The position numbers and the translations under genes are program-made. Positions 23,850 through 32,573 of a DNA stretch of 64,000 bases are shown here, one piece after another. Each line of letters opens with the position of its first letter. The stretch's first letter is position 1. The notes beneath the pieces are model-generated. The model saw only the letters and a list, made by a program, of their open reading frames with translations, made no database searches and was not told the DNA's origin. This DNA comes from Hyphomicrobium_A sp044507625 (GTDB lineage: Bacteria; Pseudomonadota; Alphaproteobacteria; Rhizobiales; Hyphomicrobiaceae), in NCBI GenBank assembly GCA_044507625.1, contig JBIQJE010000001.1, positions 124,001 through 188,000 of the forward strand, in the 5' to 3' direction.

Positions 23850-25061
23850 ATGCCGGAAGAAACCGGGGAGCAGCCCACTGCGCGCAGCAGGAAATCAACG
23901 CGGGGAAAGAGCATCGCTACGAAGAAGCCCGCACGACGCCGCGCAAAAGGAGCACACTCCTTTAGCTCCGTGCGAGAACAGCACAAAGGCATCCGGCAAG
24001 CTCTGACGAAACTTTCCAAGGCGAGCGAAAGCGACGAGCGGCTGAACCTCCTGAGAGACGTATGCCGGCAGTGGATCTCGCACGCGGATCTGCAGGACGA
24101 AGTTTTGTATCCCGCACTCGAAGATGTCTTGGACCGCACGTTGGTCGATGAAGTGAGGGTCGAGCAGGATCTGTGCAGGGTGTTGCTGCAGGATCTGGTT
24201 TCACGCTCCCCTGCTGACGAGATCTTCGAGGCTGAGATCAAAGTCTTGGGCCGCCTGATCTCGCGCGTGATCGACCTCGAGGAAAATCCGGCAACCGGCG
24301 TCTTCGCCAAGGCGGAGAAGGCTGGAGCGGATCTGGCCCCCATCGAACAGCAATTGTCGGAGCGCGCAAGCGCCCGCGCAGACGCGGAGGAATCGACGAC
24401 CGGAGAGTTTGGACCGCGCCTCCTCCGCGGCGGACGGTCGAACGGACATGTAAAGGAGAGTTGGAATATGGCCCAACGAGAGAGAGATGAACGCGGACGT
24501 TTCGTAGACGAAGACGATTACCGTGGTGGACGACATCACTACAGTGAAGAGCGCTACGGACGTCATCGCGATGATGAACGGCGTGGCTGGTATGGAGACC
24601 CCCGCGGACATTCGGAAGCCTCAAGGCGAGGATGGGACGAACGCCGCGGCGGCGGCCATGAAGATTACGATGAGCCTCGCCACCGGCGAGGCGGTTATGA
24701 CGAAGATTACGGTTCCGGACACCGCGGTTGGTACGGCGATCCCCGGGGCCACGCGGAAGCATCGCGCCGCGGCTGGGACGAGCGTCGCTCCAGTGGCTAC
24801 GAATCCGGCCGCCATGAGGACGAGCACGAACGCGGTCGCGGTCACGGTGGCTGGTATGGCGATAGCGAAGGGCATTCCGAAGCTTCTCACCGCGGTTGGG
24901 ATGAGCGCCGGGGCGACTACGATGAGCGGCGCTACGGCCGGTCCCACGAAGACGACGACTACGAACGTCGCGGGGGGCGCCACTCTGGCCACGGTGGTTG
25001 GTATGGCGATTCCCGGGGGCATTCCGAGGCGTCGAGGCGGGGCTGGAGCGAGCGCCGCTAG
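23850..25061 (+). CDS. Hemerythrin-like domain protein with C-terminal GWYGD/RGW repeats
   Basis: A 403-residue protein in two parts. Residues 1-35 are basic and lysine-rich. Residues 36-165 resemble a hemerythrin HHE-cation domain (EQHKG at 44-48, ISHADLQDEVLYP at 76-88). Residues 207-403 are very hydrophilic and carry four copies of a repeat, GWYGD...GHxEAS...RGWxERR. The repeat region can be read on its own from an in-frame ATG at 24468 preceded by AAAGGAG, so either this is a fusion or two products are made. Hemerythrin-like proteins bind non-haem diiron and often belong to stress regulons; a candidate EcfG promoter precedes the gene. Function is otherwise unknown. Confidence 0.8.
   Translation: MPEETGEQPTARSRKSTRGKSIATKKPARRRAKGAHSFSSVREQHKGIRQALTKLSKASESDERLNLLRDVCRQWISHADLQDEVLYPALEDVLDRTLVDEVRVEQDLCRVLLQDLVSRSPADEIFEAEIKVLGRLISRVIDLEENPATGVFAKAEKAGADLAPIEQQLSERASARADAEESTTGEFGPRLLRGGRSNGHVKESWNMAQRERDERGRFVDEDDYRGGRHHYSEERYGRHRDDERRGWYGDPRGHSEASRRGWDERRGGGHEDYDEPRHRRGGYDEDYGSGHRGWYGDPRGHAEASRRGWDERRSSGYESGRHEDEHERGRGHGGWYGDSEGHSEASHRGWDERRGDYDERRYGRSHEDDDYERRGGRHSGHGGWYGDSRGHSEASRRGWSERR
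24585..25058 (+). repeat. Four tandem protein-level repeats in the hemerythrin-like gene
   Basis: Core repeats at residues 246-266, 293-313, 334-354 and 383-403, spaced 41 to 49 residues apart. Invariant positions are GWYGD, GH, EAS, RGW and ERR; linkers are rich in Asp, Glu, Arg, His, Gly and Tyr. The last copy ends exactly at the C terminus. Confidence 0.9.
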
Positions 25062-25169
25062 GACGCCGTGCGAGCACTGTCGTGAAAAGGCGGCGTGGAG
25101 CGGTGAGCTTCGCGCCGCTCGTCGTATCAGCGACATCGGCCGGATCACCGCACGCATGCGTGCCAGCCG

Positions 25170-25361
25170 CTACTTGCGCGCGGGGCGGACCGGTGCCGCA
25201 TGTTCTCCGGCGCCCGGCACATGGTCCCGCTCACCCTCCGGCAACAGCACGGTGAGAAGAACGGCGGCGAGCATACCGAGCGCCAGCATCGCGAGAACCC
25301 ACTTCATCTCGGTCGACAGGTGGCGCTTGCGCGATGAGGAAAAATCCTGTCCACGTGCCAC
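25170..25361 (-). CDS. Small single-pass membrane protein, unknown
   Basis: A 63-residue protein with one transmembrane helix (WVLAMLALGMLAAVLLTVLL) after a basic N terminus and a charged, proline-containing tail. A GTG at 25361 with GGAG at six bases is preferred over the TTG two codons upstream, which sits directly on the GGAG. No family recognised. Such small membrane proteins are common around stress genes. Confidence 0.5.
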   Translation of the reverse strand: MARGQDFSSSRKRHLSTEMKWVLAMLALGMLAAVLLTVLLPEGERDHVPGAGEHAAPVRPARK

Positions 25362-25518
25362 GGTCAACTCCGCCAGCCGTTAGCTCTCCTCGACCCCGCT
25401 AGACTGGCGGCAGCTTCGAACGTTCCCCTCGCCACACGCACGCCTGGAAACGTCGGCTCCCACACCCTAAGCTTGGCGCCGAACGGTGCGGATCCTTACA
25501 ACACCGGCAAATTTCGAG

Positions 25519-26415
25519 ATGAGCTTGAAGTTCAAGACCGACATGCGGTTCGCCTACGGCGTGCCCGCTCCGATGGCCGAGGGCGTCGCCCGCATCGTGG
25601 CGCCCAACAGCGGCCCATTGACATTCAAAGGGACGAACACCTATCTCGTCGGCCGGCGTGAACTGGCGGTGATCGATCCCGGACCGGACAACGCCGAGCA
25701 CCTTGCCGCGATCATGGCGGCGGCGAATGGCCGCCGCATCACGCATATCATCGTCACGCATGCCCACCGCGACCATGTCGACGGCATCGAAGCTCTTATC
25801 GCGCGGACCGGCGCACGCGCCTATGCGCACCGCCGGTCAGATCTTGCCCCCGATGCCGGCGGCGATCCCGATGCCGAATACGTGGGGCATTCTTTCTCCC
25901 CCGACGTGCACCTCGAGCATGGCGACACGATCGCCGGAGATGACTGGCAGCTCGCGGCGCTGCACACGCCGGGGCACGCCCCCGATCATCTGTGCTTCGC
26001 CCTCGGCGACACGGGTATCGTCTTTTCCGGCGATCACGTGATGGCGTGGAATACGTCGGTGATTGCGCCGCCGGAAGGGCGCATGTCCGACTACATGCGT
26101 TCGCTCGAGTTGCTGCTCGACCGCGACGATGCGCTGTTCCTGCCGGGGCACGGCGGACGCATCGAGGCGCCAAAACGCACGGTCAAGGCCTACCTGCTGC
26201 ATCGCAAGTGGCGCGAGCAGGCGATCCTCGACGCCGTGCGCAAAGGCACCAACACGCCGCGCATGCTGCTACCGCTGATCTATCGCGATCTTGATCCGGC
26301 CGTCGCCGGCGCTGCGATGCTGTCGCTACGCGCTCACCTCGATCATCTCGCCGAGCGCGGACTCATTACTTGCGCCGATTCTTCGAACGCCGATTGTGTG
26401 GCCGTTCCTCTTTAG
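25519..26415 (+). CDS. Metallo-beta-lactamase fold hydrolase (LACTB2-like)
   Basis: A protein of about 298 residues with the MBL zinc motif THAHRDHVDG, a downstream histidine in HTPGHAPDH, an aspartate in FSGDHVMAW, and a C-terminal winged-helix-like region (LHRKWREQAILDAVRKG). This layout is the LACTB2/ribonuclease-like or hydroxyacylglutathione hydrolase-like subgroup widespread in Alphaproteobacteria. Substrate is unknown. The ATG at 25519 (MSLKFK) is preferred, with a GTG at 25486 as alternative; neither has a strong ribosome-binding site. Its 3' end overlaps the convergent DUF1499 gene by 50 bases. Confidence 0.85.
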   Translation: MSLKFKTDMRFAYGVPAPMAEGVARIVAPNSGPLTFKGTNTYLVGRRELAVIDPGPDNAEHLAAIMAAANGRRITHIIVTHAHRDHVDGIEALIARTGARAYAHRRSDLAPDAGGDPDAEYVGHSFSPDVHLEHGDTIAGDDWQLAALHTPGHAPDHLCFALGDTGIVFSGDHVMAWNTSVIAPPEGRMSDYMRSLELLLDRDDALFLPGHGGRIEAPKRTVKAYLLHRKWREQAILDAVRKGTNTPRMLLPLIYRDLDPAVAGAAMLSLRAHLDHLAERGLITCADSSNADCVAVPL

Positions 26416-27244
26416 CGGCCTTGGGCTCTTCCGCATCCTCTCCCCGCGCCGCTGGCACGGTGGATTCCATCGATACGACGATCTCCTTGAGGAGCTGACG
26501 TACGCGTTCGGCGTTGCGGCCCAGATCGTGCGAGCCATAGCGCGACGCCGAGCGCACATCGACGCGCGCGTGCTGTTCGGTGCCGGAGACGCGGATGGCG
26601 ACGTCCTCGTAGAGGCCGAGGATGAGCGAGCGGTCTGCAAGCTCGATGAGGCCGGGTCGTCCAACGGAATCGTCCGGCGGCTGCTGATTGACGATCGGCA
26701 TCTTCAGCCGCTTGATCGCTGCCAGGGCGAGTTCGAACACCTCATCCGCCGGACGATTGATCTCGATCGGCCGGATATCGGGATATGCGATGCGCTGCTT
26801 GCGCGCGAATGGCTCCCCCGCATAGACGAAAGGATTGCTGCCGGGTCCCCGCTGTTCGGCAATCGTCACGAACGGCGGCGGATTGTCGGTATCCGTCGTC
26901 ACATCGTAGATGCTCGGCAGGCCATCGTACTTCGGCAGGAAGATCAGCGGCCACAGCATCAGCGCAAGGCTGACGAGGATGGCGAACACGATGCGCGGCG
27001 TACCCGGCCGGCCCGTGCGCCAGATGCCGATGATCGCCATCATCGACATGAGAATGGAAAGACCCGCCCCGAGGAACGCGACGATCGCGAGATTGCCCGC
27101 GACGGGCGTCGGCAGCGAGAACAGGCGATGCAGAAACGCGGCGGTCGCCAACAGCACCGCCGAGAACACGGCAAGGCGGCTCGTCCAGCGGGCGAAGAAC
27201 GACGGCCCGAGTGGCGGCGGCGGCCTCATGCGCAGGCCACCCAA
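26366..27244 (-). CDS. DUF1499 family membrane protein
   Basis: A 292-residue protein with three hydrophobic helices in the first 110 residues (LAVFSAVLLATAAFL, LAIVAFLGAGLSILMSMMAII, RIVFAILVSLALMLWPLIFL), then a soluble DUF1499 domain (PFARKQRIAYPDIRPIEI through ARVDVRSASRYGSHDLGRNAERVRQLL). It ends in a basic tail. The family has no established function. Overlap with the convergent hydrolase gene at the 3' end is small. Confidence 0.8.
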   Translation of the reverse strand: MGGLRMRPPPPLGPSFFARWTSRLAVFSAVLLATAAFLHRLFSLPTPVAGNLAIVAFLGAGLSILMSMMAIIGIWRTGRPGTPRIVFAILVSLALMLWPLIFLPKYDGLPSIYDVTTDTDNPPPFVTIAEQRGPGSNPFVYAGEPFARKQRIAYPDIRPIEINRPADEVFELALAAIKRLKMPIVNQQPPDDSVGRPGLIELADRSLILGLYEDVAIRVSGTEQHARVDVRSASRYGSHDLGRNAERVRQLLKEIVVSMESTVPAARGEDAEEPKAAKEERPHNRRSKNRRK

Positions 27245-27414
27245 TCAGCGGTGAGCGGTAGCACGGCGGAGATCATGGGAAGGCCACCCTTCGAATGGCG
27301 CCACGCGGGGCCGCCGGCCGGTCGACATCTGAGCGGGATGAAAGAATAACGCAGAATCGGGCCGAAAAACATCCAAGGCGCTCATAGAGCACAGCCTGAG
27401 CGGCACAGCACCTT

Positions 27415-28173
27415 TCAAACGTGCTGCCCGCCATTGATGTGCAGTTCCGCCCCGTGCACGTAGCTCGACTGCTCGCTGCAGAGAAAATAGATGGCACGCG
27501 CGACTTCCTCCGGCGCGCCGAGCCGGTGCATGGGAATCTGCTCCTCGACGATCTTTCCCGTACCGGGTGAAAGGATCGCCGTGTCGATCTCGCCCGGCGA
27601 AATGGAATTGACGCGAATGCCACGCGGGCCGAAGTCCGCCGCCATCTCCCGCGTCAGCGCAGCCAGGGCCGCCTTCGAGGTGGCATACGCCGATCCGGCG
27701 AACGGATGCACGCGGCTGCCCGCTATCGAGGTGACGTTGACGACTGCGCCGCGCGCGCGCGCCAGTTCGTCGAACAATCCGCGCGCCAGCATGAGCGGTG
27801 CGAAGAAGTTGACCTGGAACACCTCGCGCCAGGTGCGCATCTCGGTATCGATCGCGTTGAGACGCCCGCCGCTCTCCGCCTTGGGGCTGATGCCCGCATT
27901 GTTGACGAGCGCGTCGAGCACCGCGCCTTCTTCGGCGAGCCGCGTGCGCAAGTCGGCAATCGCGCGCTCGGTATCGGCAGCGTCGGCGAGATCGACCTGG
28001 AGATGGTCTTCGCGCCCCATCTCCCACGGACATTGCTCCGGAAACGGATGGCGCGAGCAGCTGATGACACGCCAGCCCGACGCCGCAAAGCGCTGCACGG
28101 TGGCATGCCCGATGCCGCGCGATGCACCGGTCACCACCAGAATCTTGCGCTTACGCTTGCCGTTCGTCGGCAT
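27415..28173 (-). CDS. Short-chain dehydrogenase/reductase
   Basis: A 252-residue SDR. The cofactor motif is TGASRGIG, followed by NNAG, the catalytic serine in NVTSIAGS, and YATSK as catalytic Tyr/Lys. The C terminus GAELHINGGQHV is typical of FabG-like reductases. Substrate cannot be told from sequence. The ATG at 28173 starts the basic stretch before the Rossmann fold; the frame is open 20 codons further. It lies 84 bases downstream of pdxH on the same strand. Confidence 0.85.
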   Translation of the reverse strand: MPTNGKRKRKILVVTGASRGIGHATVQRFAASGWRVISCSRHPFPEQCPWEMGREDHLQVDLADAADTERAIADLRTRLAEEGAVLDALVNNAGISPKAESGGRLNAIDTEMRTWREVFQVNFFAPLMLARGLFDELARARGAVVNVTSIAGSRVHPFAGSAYATSKAALAALTREMAADFGPRGIRVNSISPGEIDTAILSPGTGKIVEEQIPMHRLGAPEEVARAIYFLCSEQSSYVHGAELHINGGQHV

Positions 28174-28257
28174 GGACCCACCATCCGCTCGCCTCGAAGG
28201 CATCGATTTGATCGCAGAATATGGCCCGGTCAAGCACCGGCCGGTGAGGGCAATTCC

Positions 28258-28959
28258 TTAAGGATAGAGCCGCGTCTTCGCCCAGCCCTCGTTGGCCGAT
28301 GCGCGCGAGAAAACCATCCGCTCATGCAGCCGCGATAGGCGGGCATGCCAGAATTCGATCCGCAGCGGCGTGATACGGAACCCCGACCAGTATGGCGGGC
28401 GCGGCACCGCGCCCACGAGATGCTTGGCCGCTTCCGTCGCAACAGCCTTTTCCAGGGCGAAGCGGCTTTCCAGCGGCCGTGACTGGCGTGAGGCCCAGGC
28501 ACCGATTTGTGCCGACCGCGGACGGGTGGCGAAATAGGCATCCGCCTCTTCGGGCGTCGTGGGTGTCACAGGACCGCGAACCCGTACCTGCCGGTGCAAG
28601 CTCTTCCAATAGAAATCGAGGGCCGCATAGGGCCGACCGAGAAGCTCGGTACCTTTCGCGCTCTCGTAATTGGTGAAGAAGACGAAGCCCCGCTGCGGAT
28701 GCCCGGCCGGATCGACGGCCTTCAGCAACACCATGCGCACGTTGGGGTGGCCTTCCGCATCGACCGTCGCCAGCGCCATGGCGTTGGGATCGTCGATCTC
28801 GTGGGCGGCAGCATCCGCCAGCCACCGGTCGAAGAGGGCAAAGGGCTCTCCCGCGGCGGTAAAATCGCCGGGATCGTTGGCCGCATTCGTTGCGGCAGGC
28901 ACATCGTTCACGTCCGTACCTCGAAAATCGCCGACGCCCCGAATCAGCGGGACACGCAT
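28258..28959 (-). CDS. pdxH: Pyridoxamine 5'-phosphate oxidase
   Basis: An FMN enzyme that makes pyridoxal 5'-phosphate from PNP or PMP. The 233-residue sequence shows the family segments NVRMVLLKAVD, GFVFFTNYESAKG, LDFYWKSLHRQVRVRG and the C-terminal WSGFRITPLRIEFWHARLSRLHER followed by a basic end RLYP, which is the PdxH signature. The first 20 residues are outside the conserved core, so the true start could be slightly downstream. Confidence 0.93.
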   Translation of the reverse strand: MRVPLIRGVGDFRGTDVNDVPAATNAANDPGDFTAAGEPFALFDRWLADAAAHEIDDPNAMALATVDAEGHPNVRMVLLKAVDPAGHPQRGFVFFTNYESAKGTELLGRPYAALDFYWKSLHRQVRVRGPVTPTTPEEADAYFATRPRSAQIGAWASRQSRPLESRFALEKAVATEAAKHLVGAVPRPPYWSGFRITPLRIEFWHARLSRLHERMVFSRASANEGWAKTRLYP

Positions 28960-29050
28960 TCAGTCGAACTTAACCAAACCCGCGCATAGTTGCCGCAGGT
29001 CACACACCTCAAGTTGCGCACTGTAGCGTCGTAAGCATCGAGTGAGCGTC

Positions 29051-29533
29051 ATGAGTCTGCATCCCTCTCTAGTTACGCTTACAGCCGTTGTCACCACCGG
29101 CCTGGTACTCGCCGGAACCGTATTCCTGGGTTCCACGAACGCCATCGGTGGCGAGCAATGGGAAACCTCCGTCACACCCGAGCTGGGCAATCTGGCCGCG
29201 CCGGGCGTACCGGAGGCCCCCGGGATTTCCGTGCTCCCCGGCACCGCCGTCAACATTCCCGTCGGTCCCTATCAGCTCGACGAGAAAGACGAGATCGCCG
29301 CGCTGGAGCGCATCCAATACGCACTTTCCGAAGTGAGCGACGGCAAGACCTACGTCTGGCGCCGTTGGCACGGTCGCCTCTCCGGACTCGTGCAGCCCAC
29401 GGCCTCTTTCAAGGGCGACGATGGCCGGATCTGCCGGCACCTCATTGTCCTGATGACCACGGGCCGGACCACGCGCAAGCAGGAGGGCATCGCCTGCCGC
29501 CTGCCCAGCGGTCGCTGGCAACTCGACGGCTGA
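29051..29533 (+). CDS. Secreted protein with RT0821-like C-terminal domain, unknown
   Basis: A 160-residue protein with an N-terminal signal or anchor (LVTLTAVVTTGLVLAGTVFLG). The last 45 residues (DGRICRHLIVL ... GIACRLPSGRWQL) resemble the C-terminal domain of the RT0821/Lpp0805 and 17-kDa surface antigen group, with its pair of cysteines. An ATG at 29051 is preferred; a GTG three codons upstream is possible. It is followed by a strong terminator. Confidence 0.68.
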   Translation: MSLHPSLVTLTAVVTTGLVLAGTVFLGSTNAIGGEQWETSVTPELGNLAAPGVPEAPGISVLPGTAVNIPVGPYQLDEKDEIAALERIQYALSEVSDGKTYVWRRWHGRLSGLVQPTASFKGDDGRICRHLIVLMTTGRTTRKQEGIACRLPSGRWQLDG

Positions 29534-29571
29534 CGCTCGGCGGCGGCCCCCTTCCCGCCCCGCGATCAGCA

Positions 29572-29601
29572 CAAAGGCCGGCCCCCCTTGGCCGGCCTTT
29601 G
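29572..29601 (+). terminator. Rho-independent-like hairpin
   Basis: A perfect 12-base stem (CAAAGGCCGGCC with GGCCGGCCTTTG) and a six-base loop, 38 bases after the stop of the secreted protein. The T-run is short (CTTTGCTATTCT). Confidence 0.75.
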
Positions 29602-29702
29602 CTATTCTGCCTGCGAAAAAGCGCCCATCTGGACCCATCGTTTCATTTGTGTAGGATGCGCGCCGAACGGACCGGGCGGCAACCAGGAATAGAGAGAAAC
29701 CC

Positions 29703-30554
29703 ATGACGGAGCCTATGCCGAGCGCAGGGGTTGCGAAAGGCAACCTGTTGGCTGGCAAACGCGGCCTTATCATGGGCTTAGCCAACAACCGCTCGATCGC
29801 CTGGGGCATTGCCCGGGCCGCGGCGGCTCAGGGGGCCGAGCTCGCATTTACCTACCAGGGCGATGCCCTCAAGAAGCGTGTGGAGCCGCTGGCCTCGGAG
29901 CTCGGCTCCAAGGTCATATTGCCCTGCGACGTCAGCGATGCCGCCTCCATGGATGCGGTATTTGCCGAGCTGCAGCGCGTCTGGGGCAAGCTCGACTTCT
30001 TCGTCCACGCCATTGCCTTCTCGGATAAGGCGGAGCTCGACGGGCGTTACGTCGACACCACCGAGAAGAACTTCACGCAGACGATGCTGATCTCCTGCTA
30101 CTCGTTCACCGCGCTCGCCGCGCGGGCCGAGAAGCTGATGCCCGACGGCGGCTCGATGCTGACGCTGACGTACTACGGCGCCGAGAAGGTCATGCCCCAT
30201 TACAATGTGATGGGCGTTGCCAAGGCCGCGCTCGAAGCCAGCGTGCGCTACCTCGCTTCCGACCTCGGCAAGACCGGCATTCGCGTCAACGCCATTTCCG
30301 CCGGACCGATCAAGACGCTTGCCGCCTCCGGCATCGCCGACTTCCGCTACATCCTGCGCTGGAACGAATACAATTCGCCCCTGCGCCGGACCGTGAGCAT
30401 CGAGGAAGTGGGCGGCTCGGCGCTCTATCTTCTGTCCGACCTGTCGCGCGGCGTCACCGGCGAGGTGCTGCACGTCGATAGCGGCTACCACGTGCAGGGC
30501 ATGAAGAACGAGGACGCCCCCGACATCACCGTCGCCAAGTCCGACGAGGGCTGA
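29703..30554 (+). CDS. fabI: Enoyl-[acyl-carrier-protein] reductase (NADH)
   Basis: FabI performs the last reduction in each fatty-acid elongation cycle. The 283-residue protein has the FabI form of the cofactor motif (GLANNRSIAWGIA), the FVHAIAFSDK segment and the catalytic YYGAEKVMPHYNVMGVAKAALE with tyrosine and lysine in FabI spacing. The C-terminal LHVDSGYHVQGM is diagnostic. AGAGAGAAACCC upstream of the ATG is a weak ribosome-binding region. A phosphatase gene follows after 23 bases. Confidence 0.95.
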   Translation: MTEPMPSAGVAKGNLLAGKRGLIMGLANNRSIAWGIARAAAAQGAELAFTYQGDALKKRVEPLASELGSKVILPCDVSDAASMDAVFAELQRVWGKLDFFVHAIAFSDKAELDGRYVDTTEKNFTQTMLISCYSFTALAARAEKLMPDGGSMLTLTYYGAEKVMPHYNVMGVAKAALEASVRYLASDLGKTGIRVNAISAGPIKTLAASGIADFRYILRWNEYNSPLRRTVSIEEVGGSALYLLSDLSRGVTGEVLHVDSGYHVQGMKNEDAPDITVAKSDEG

Positions 30555-30577
30555 AGCGAGCGGAGCCTGTCGCCGCA

Positions 30578-31165
30578 ATGCGCGCCGGGGTTACGATCTA
30601 CTTCATTCGCCACGGCGAGACCGGCTGGAATGCGCAGTCGCGCTACCAGGGCCAGGCGGACATTCCCATGAACGCCACCGGCCGCGAGCAGGCGCAGCGG
30701 AACGGCGAGGTCTTGCGCGGGCTCCTGCCCGCCATCGCCCGCTGCCGCTTTATCGCAAGCCCGCTGTCGCGCGCACGGGCAACGATGGAAATCGTGCGCA
30801 CCGCCATGGGTCTCCCGCCCCGCGACTACGACCTCGATGATCGCCTCAAGGAGATCAATTACGGCGCCTGGCAGGGTGTATTTGCCGCCGACCTGCCTAC
30901 GGTGGACCCGCAGGGGCTCGCCGCGCGCGCAAAGAATGCCTTCCACTGGCGTCCCGAAGGCGGGGAAAGCTATGCTGATCTGATGGCCCGCGCCGTCGAT
31001 TGGCTGGAGGAAATCGAGGAAGACGCCGTCGTCGCCGCCCACGGCGGGATCAGCCGCGTCCTGCGCGGCCACCTCTACGGCATCGATACGGCGGCGGTAC
31101 CCGAGCTTCCGGTGCCGCAGGATCGTATCCTGGTGCTCCGCCGCGACGGCATGGAGTGGTTGTAG
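30578..31165 (+). CDS. Histidine phosphatase family protein (phosphoglycerate mutase-like)
   Basis: A 195-residue enzyme of the histidine phosphatase clan. The catalytic loop RHGETGWN carries the phosphorylated histidine; R and E/H partners are in SPLSRARATMEIV and AAHGGISRVLRG. The sequence YQGQADIPMN is common in the GpmB-like subgroup. It could be a phosphatase of a metabolite rather than a glycolytic mutase. Coupled to fabI by short spacing. Confidence 0.88.
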   Translation: MRAGVTIYFIRHGETGWNAQSRYQGQADIPMNATGREQAQRNGEVLRGLLPAIARCRFIASPLSRARATMEIVRTAMGLPPRDYDLDDRLKEINYGAWQGVFAADLPTVDPQGLAARAKNAFHWRPEGGESYADLMARAVDWLEEIEEDAVVAAHGGISRVLRGHLYGIDTAAVPELPVPQDRILVLRRDGMEWL

Positions 31166-31209
31166 CGGCGGCGACGGCCCCCGCTTCCTCGCGTACGTCG
31201 GCGAGGTGA

Positions 31210-31770
31210 CTACCCGCCATCCGAGGCGCGCCACCGCAGCAGCCTGATGAAGCCGTAGAAGTAGCCGAACCACAGCAAAACGGAGAGGCCGTAGAACATC
31301 ACGACGCGCACCGACCATAGCGGCCAGGAGCCGGCGGAACCTATGGCAATCACGTTGGGATAGAACGAGAAGAGAGTGGAGCGCCATCTGTTCCACACGA
31401 CGGTCACTTCCGAGTTGCGCGACTCGGCCGTCTTGGCGTCGTTGAAGACCCGCTCGCTATTGCGCTTCAACCACCACCAGGAATCCTCGTTCATCAGCTC
31501 AAGGCCCCGGTCCGACCGGTTGCGCATATAGATGTAGCGGATGTCGCTCGTGTTGCCCTTTGCGTCAGGATTGCTGCGGCGCACTTCCGTGCCCGTCACG
31601 AGACCGGTCGTCCATGTGGGACGGGCATACTCCCAAGCGGACCAGAGAGGCAGGCCCACCACCAGCGACGCAATGGCCAGAATGACCCCGCCCCGGCGCC
31701 ATAGGACATAGGCGAGCAGCCCGATTGCGATGAGGATGATGTAGCCGTAGGACATCCACGCCTGGAGCAT
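31210..31770 (-). CDS. Two-helix membrane protein of unknown function (possibly DUF1523)
   Basis: A 186-residue protein with two N-terminal hydrophobic segments (YIILIAIGLLAYVLW, VILAIASLVVGLPLWSAWEY), a soluble central domain (TGTEVRRSNPDAKGNTSDIRYI ... EDSWWWLKRNSERVFNDAK) and a C-terminal hydrophobic stretch (VVMFYGLSVLLWFGYFYGFI). The central part resembles DUF1523 proteins, which have a similar size and layout. The ATG at 31770 gives a sensible membrane N terminus. Confidence 0.65.
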   Translation of the reverse strand: MLQAWMSYGYIILIAIGLLAYVLWRRGGVILAIASLVVGLPLWSAWEYARPTWTTGLVTGTEVRRSNPDAKGNTSDIRYIYMRNRSDRGLELMNEDSWWWLKRNSERVFNDAKTAESRNSEVTVVWNRWRSTLFSFYPNVIAIGSAGSWPLWSVRVVMFYGLSVLLWFGYFYGFIRLLRWRASDGG

Positions 31771-32573
31771 GCCTCGAACCTCACCTTGAATAGTTTCGCA
31801 GCCGTCGCGCGCCGCAGCTCGCCTAGGACCATCCATACGAGGGAAGGCGTTGCCAGCAGGCGGGCCGAGCCTAGGGCAGCCCTCGCACCGTCGGCAAGAT
31901 CGATCTCACTGCGGCAACAAATGGGTATCGAAGGCGAGGGTACGGGCCCCCGCTGATGCTGCCCCATGAAGGCGGCGCGATTGTACGTGGAGCGAAACTC
32001 ACCTTACGCCAACCTGCAGGAGCCTGCCTATTTTCTTTGCCCGACTCCAACCCGTCGCAGCCCCTGCAGCACGGTAAAAAGGAAAAGAGCCGAGGCAGCG
32101 GCTGCCCCGGCTCTTCCCACACGTCGAAATGGCCGCTCGGTGCCGGTTGCTCAGGCCGGCAAGGAGCAGCGCTATGTTCGGATCGGCCACGCACCGATCC
32201 GGAAAACGCCTTTACGCGGTTGTGCGACACGCGACCGGCGGGTTGTTGCGCCGATGGCTTAGAAACGTTGCCAAACCAATTGGTCCCAAGGCGAAGCCTG
32301 ATGGCGACCGGCGGCTTGCTTCCGCCCGGAGGCGGCTATTGCAGAATCGCGGCACATCGCGAAGCGATGCCCGCCACTGCAGTCTCCTTGCAATTTATCG
32401 CGTAGCGCGACGCGGTACTTAGCGCCCACTTAAACTGCGTCGCGCGTCCGTGTCACGGCCTTTGCCTGCCTCCACTCTTGCGGGCCTGCGCTTGCACTTC
32501 TAAGACTGGCACAACTGCCACGGGGAACGGTTGCACGCGCACCCCTCCCGCATCCCTCATCCGGCTATTGGCG
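31771..32573. other. Long intergenic region before aroC
   Basis: About 800 bases with no convincing protein gene on either strand. It contains a strong hairpin with a T-rich tail on the minus strand, listed separately, and several shorter palindromes between 32180 and 32420. A structured RNA is possible. Confidence 0.45.
32085..32115 (-). terminator. Orphan rho-independent terminator on the minus strand
   Basis: Stem AAGAGCCGGGGCAG paired with CTGCCTCGGCTCTT, one mismatch and a three-base loop, followed on the minus strand by TTTTCCTTTTT. No minus-strand protein gene lies upstream within at least 2 kb (the next one, at 34595, has its own terminator), so it may end a small RNA. Confidence 0.65.

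Noticed and set aside
32150..32215. SRP (4.5S) RNA-like sequence on the plus strand
   Set aside because: CAGG and AGCAGC flanks match, but the invariant GGAA tetraloop is GGCAA and the downstream stem is weak; kept only as part of the small-RNA finding.
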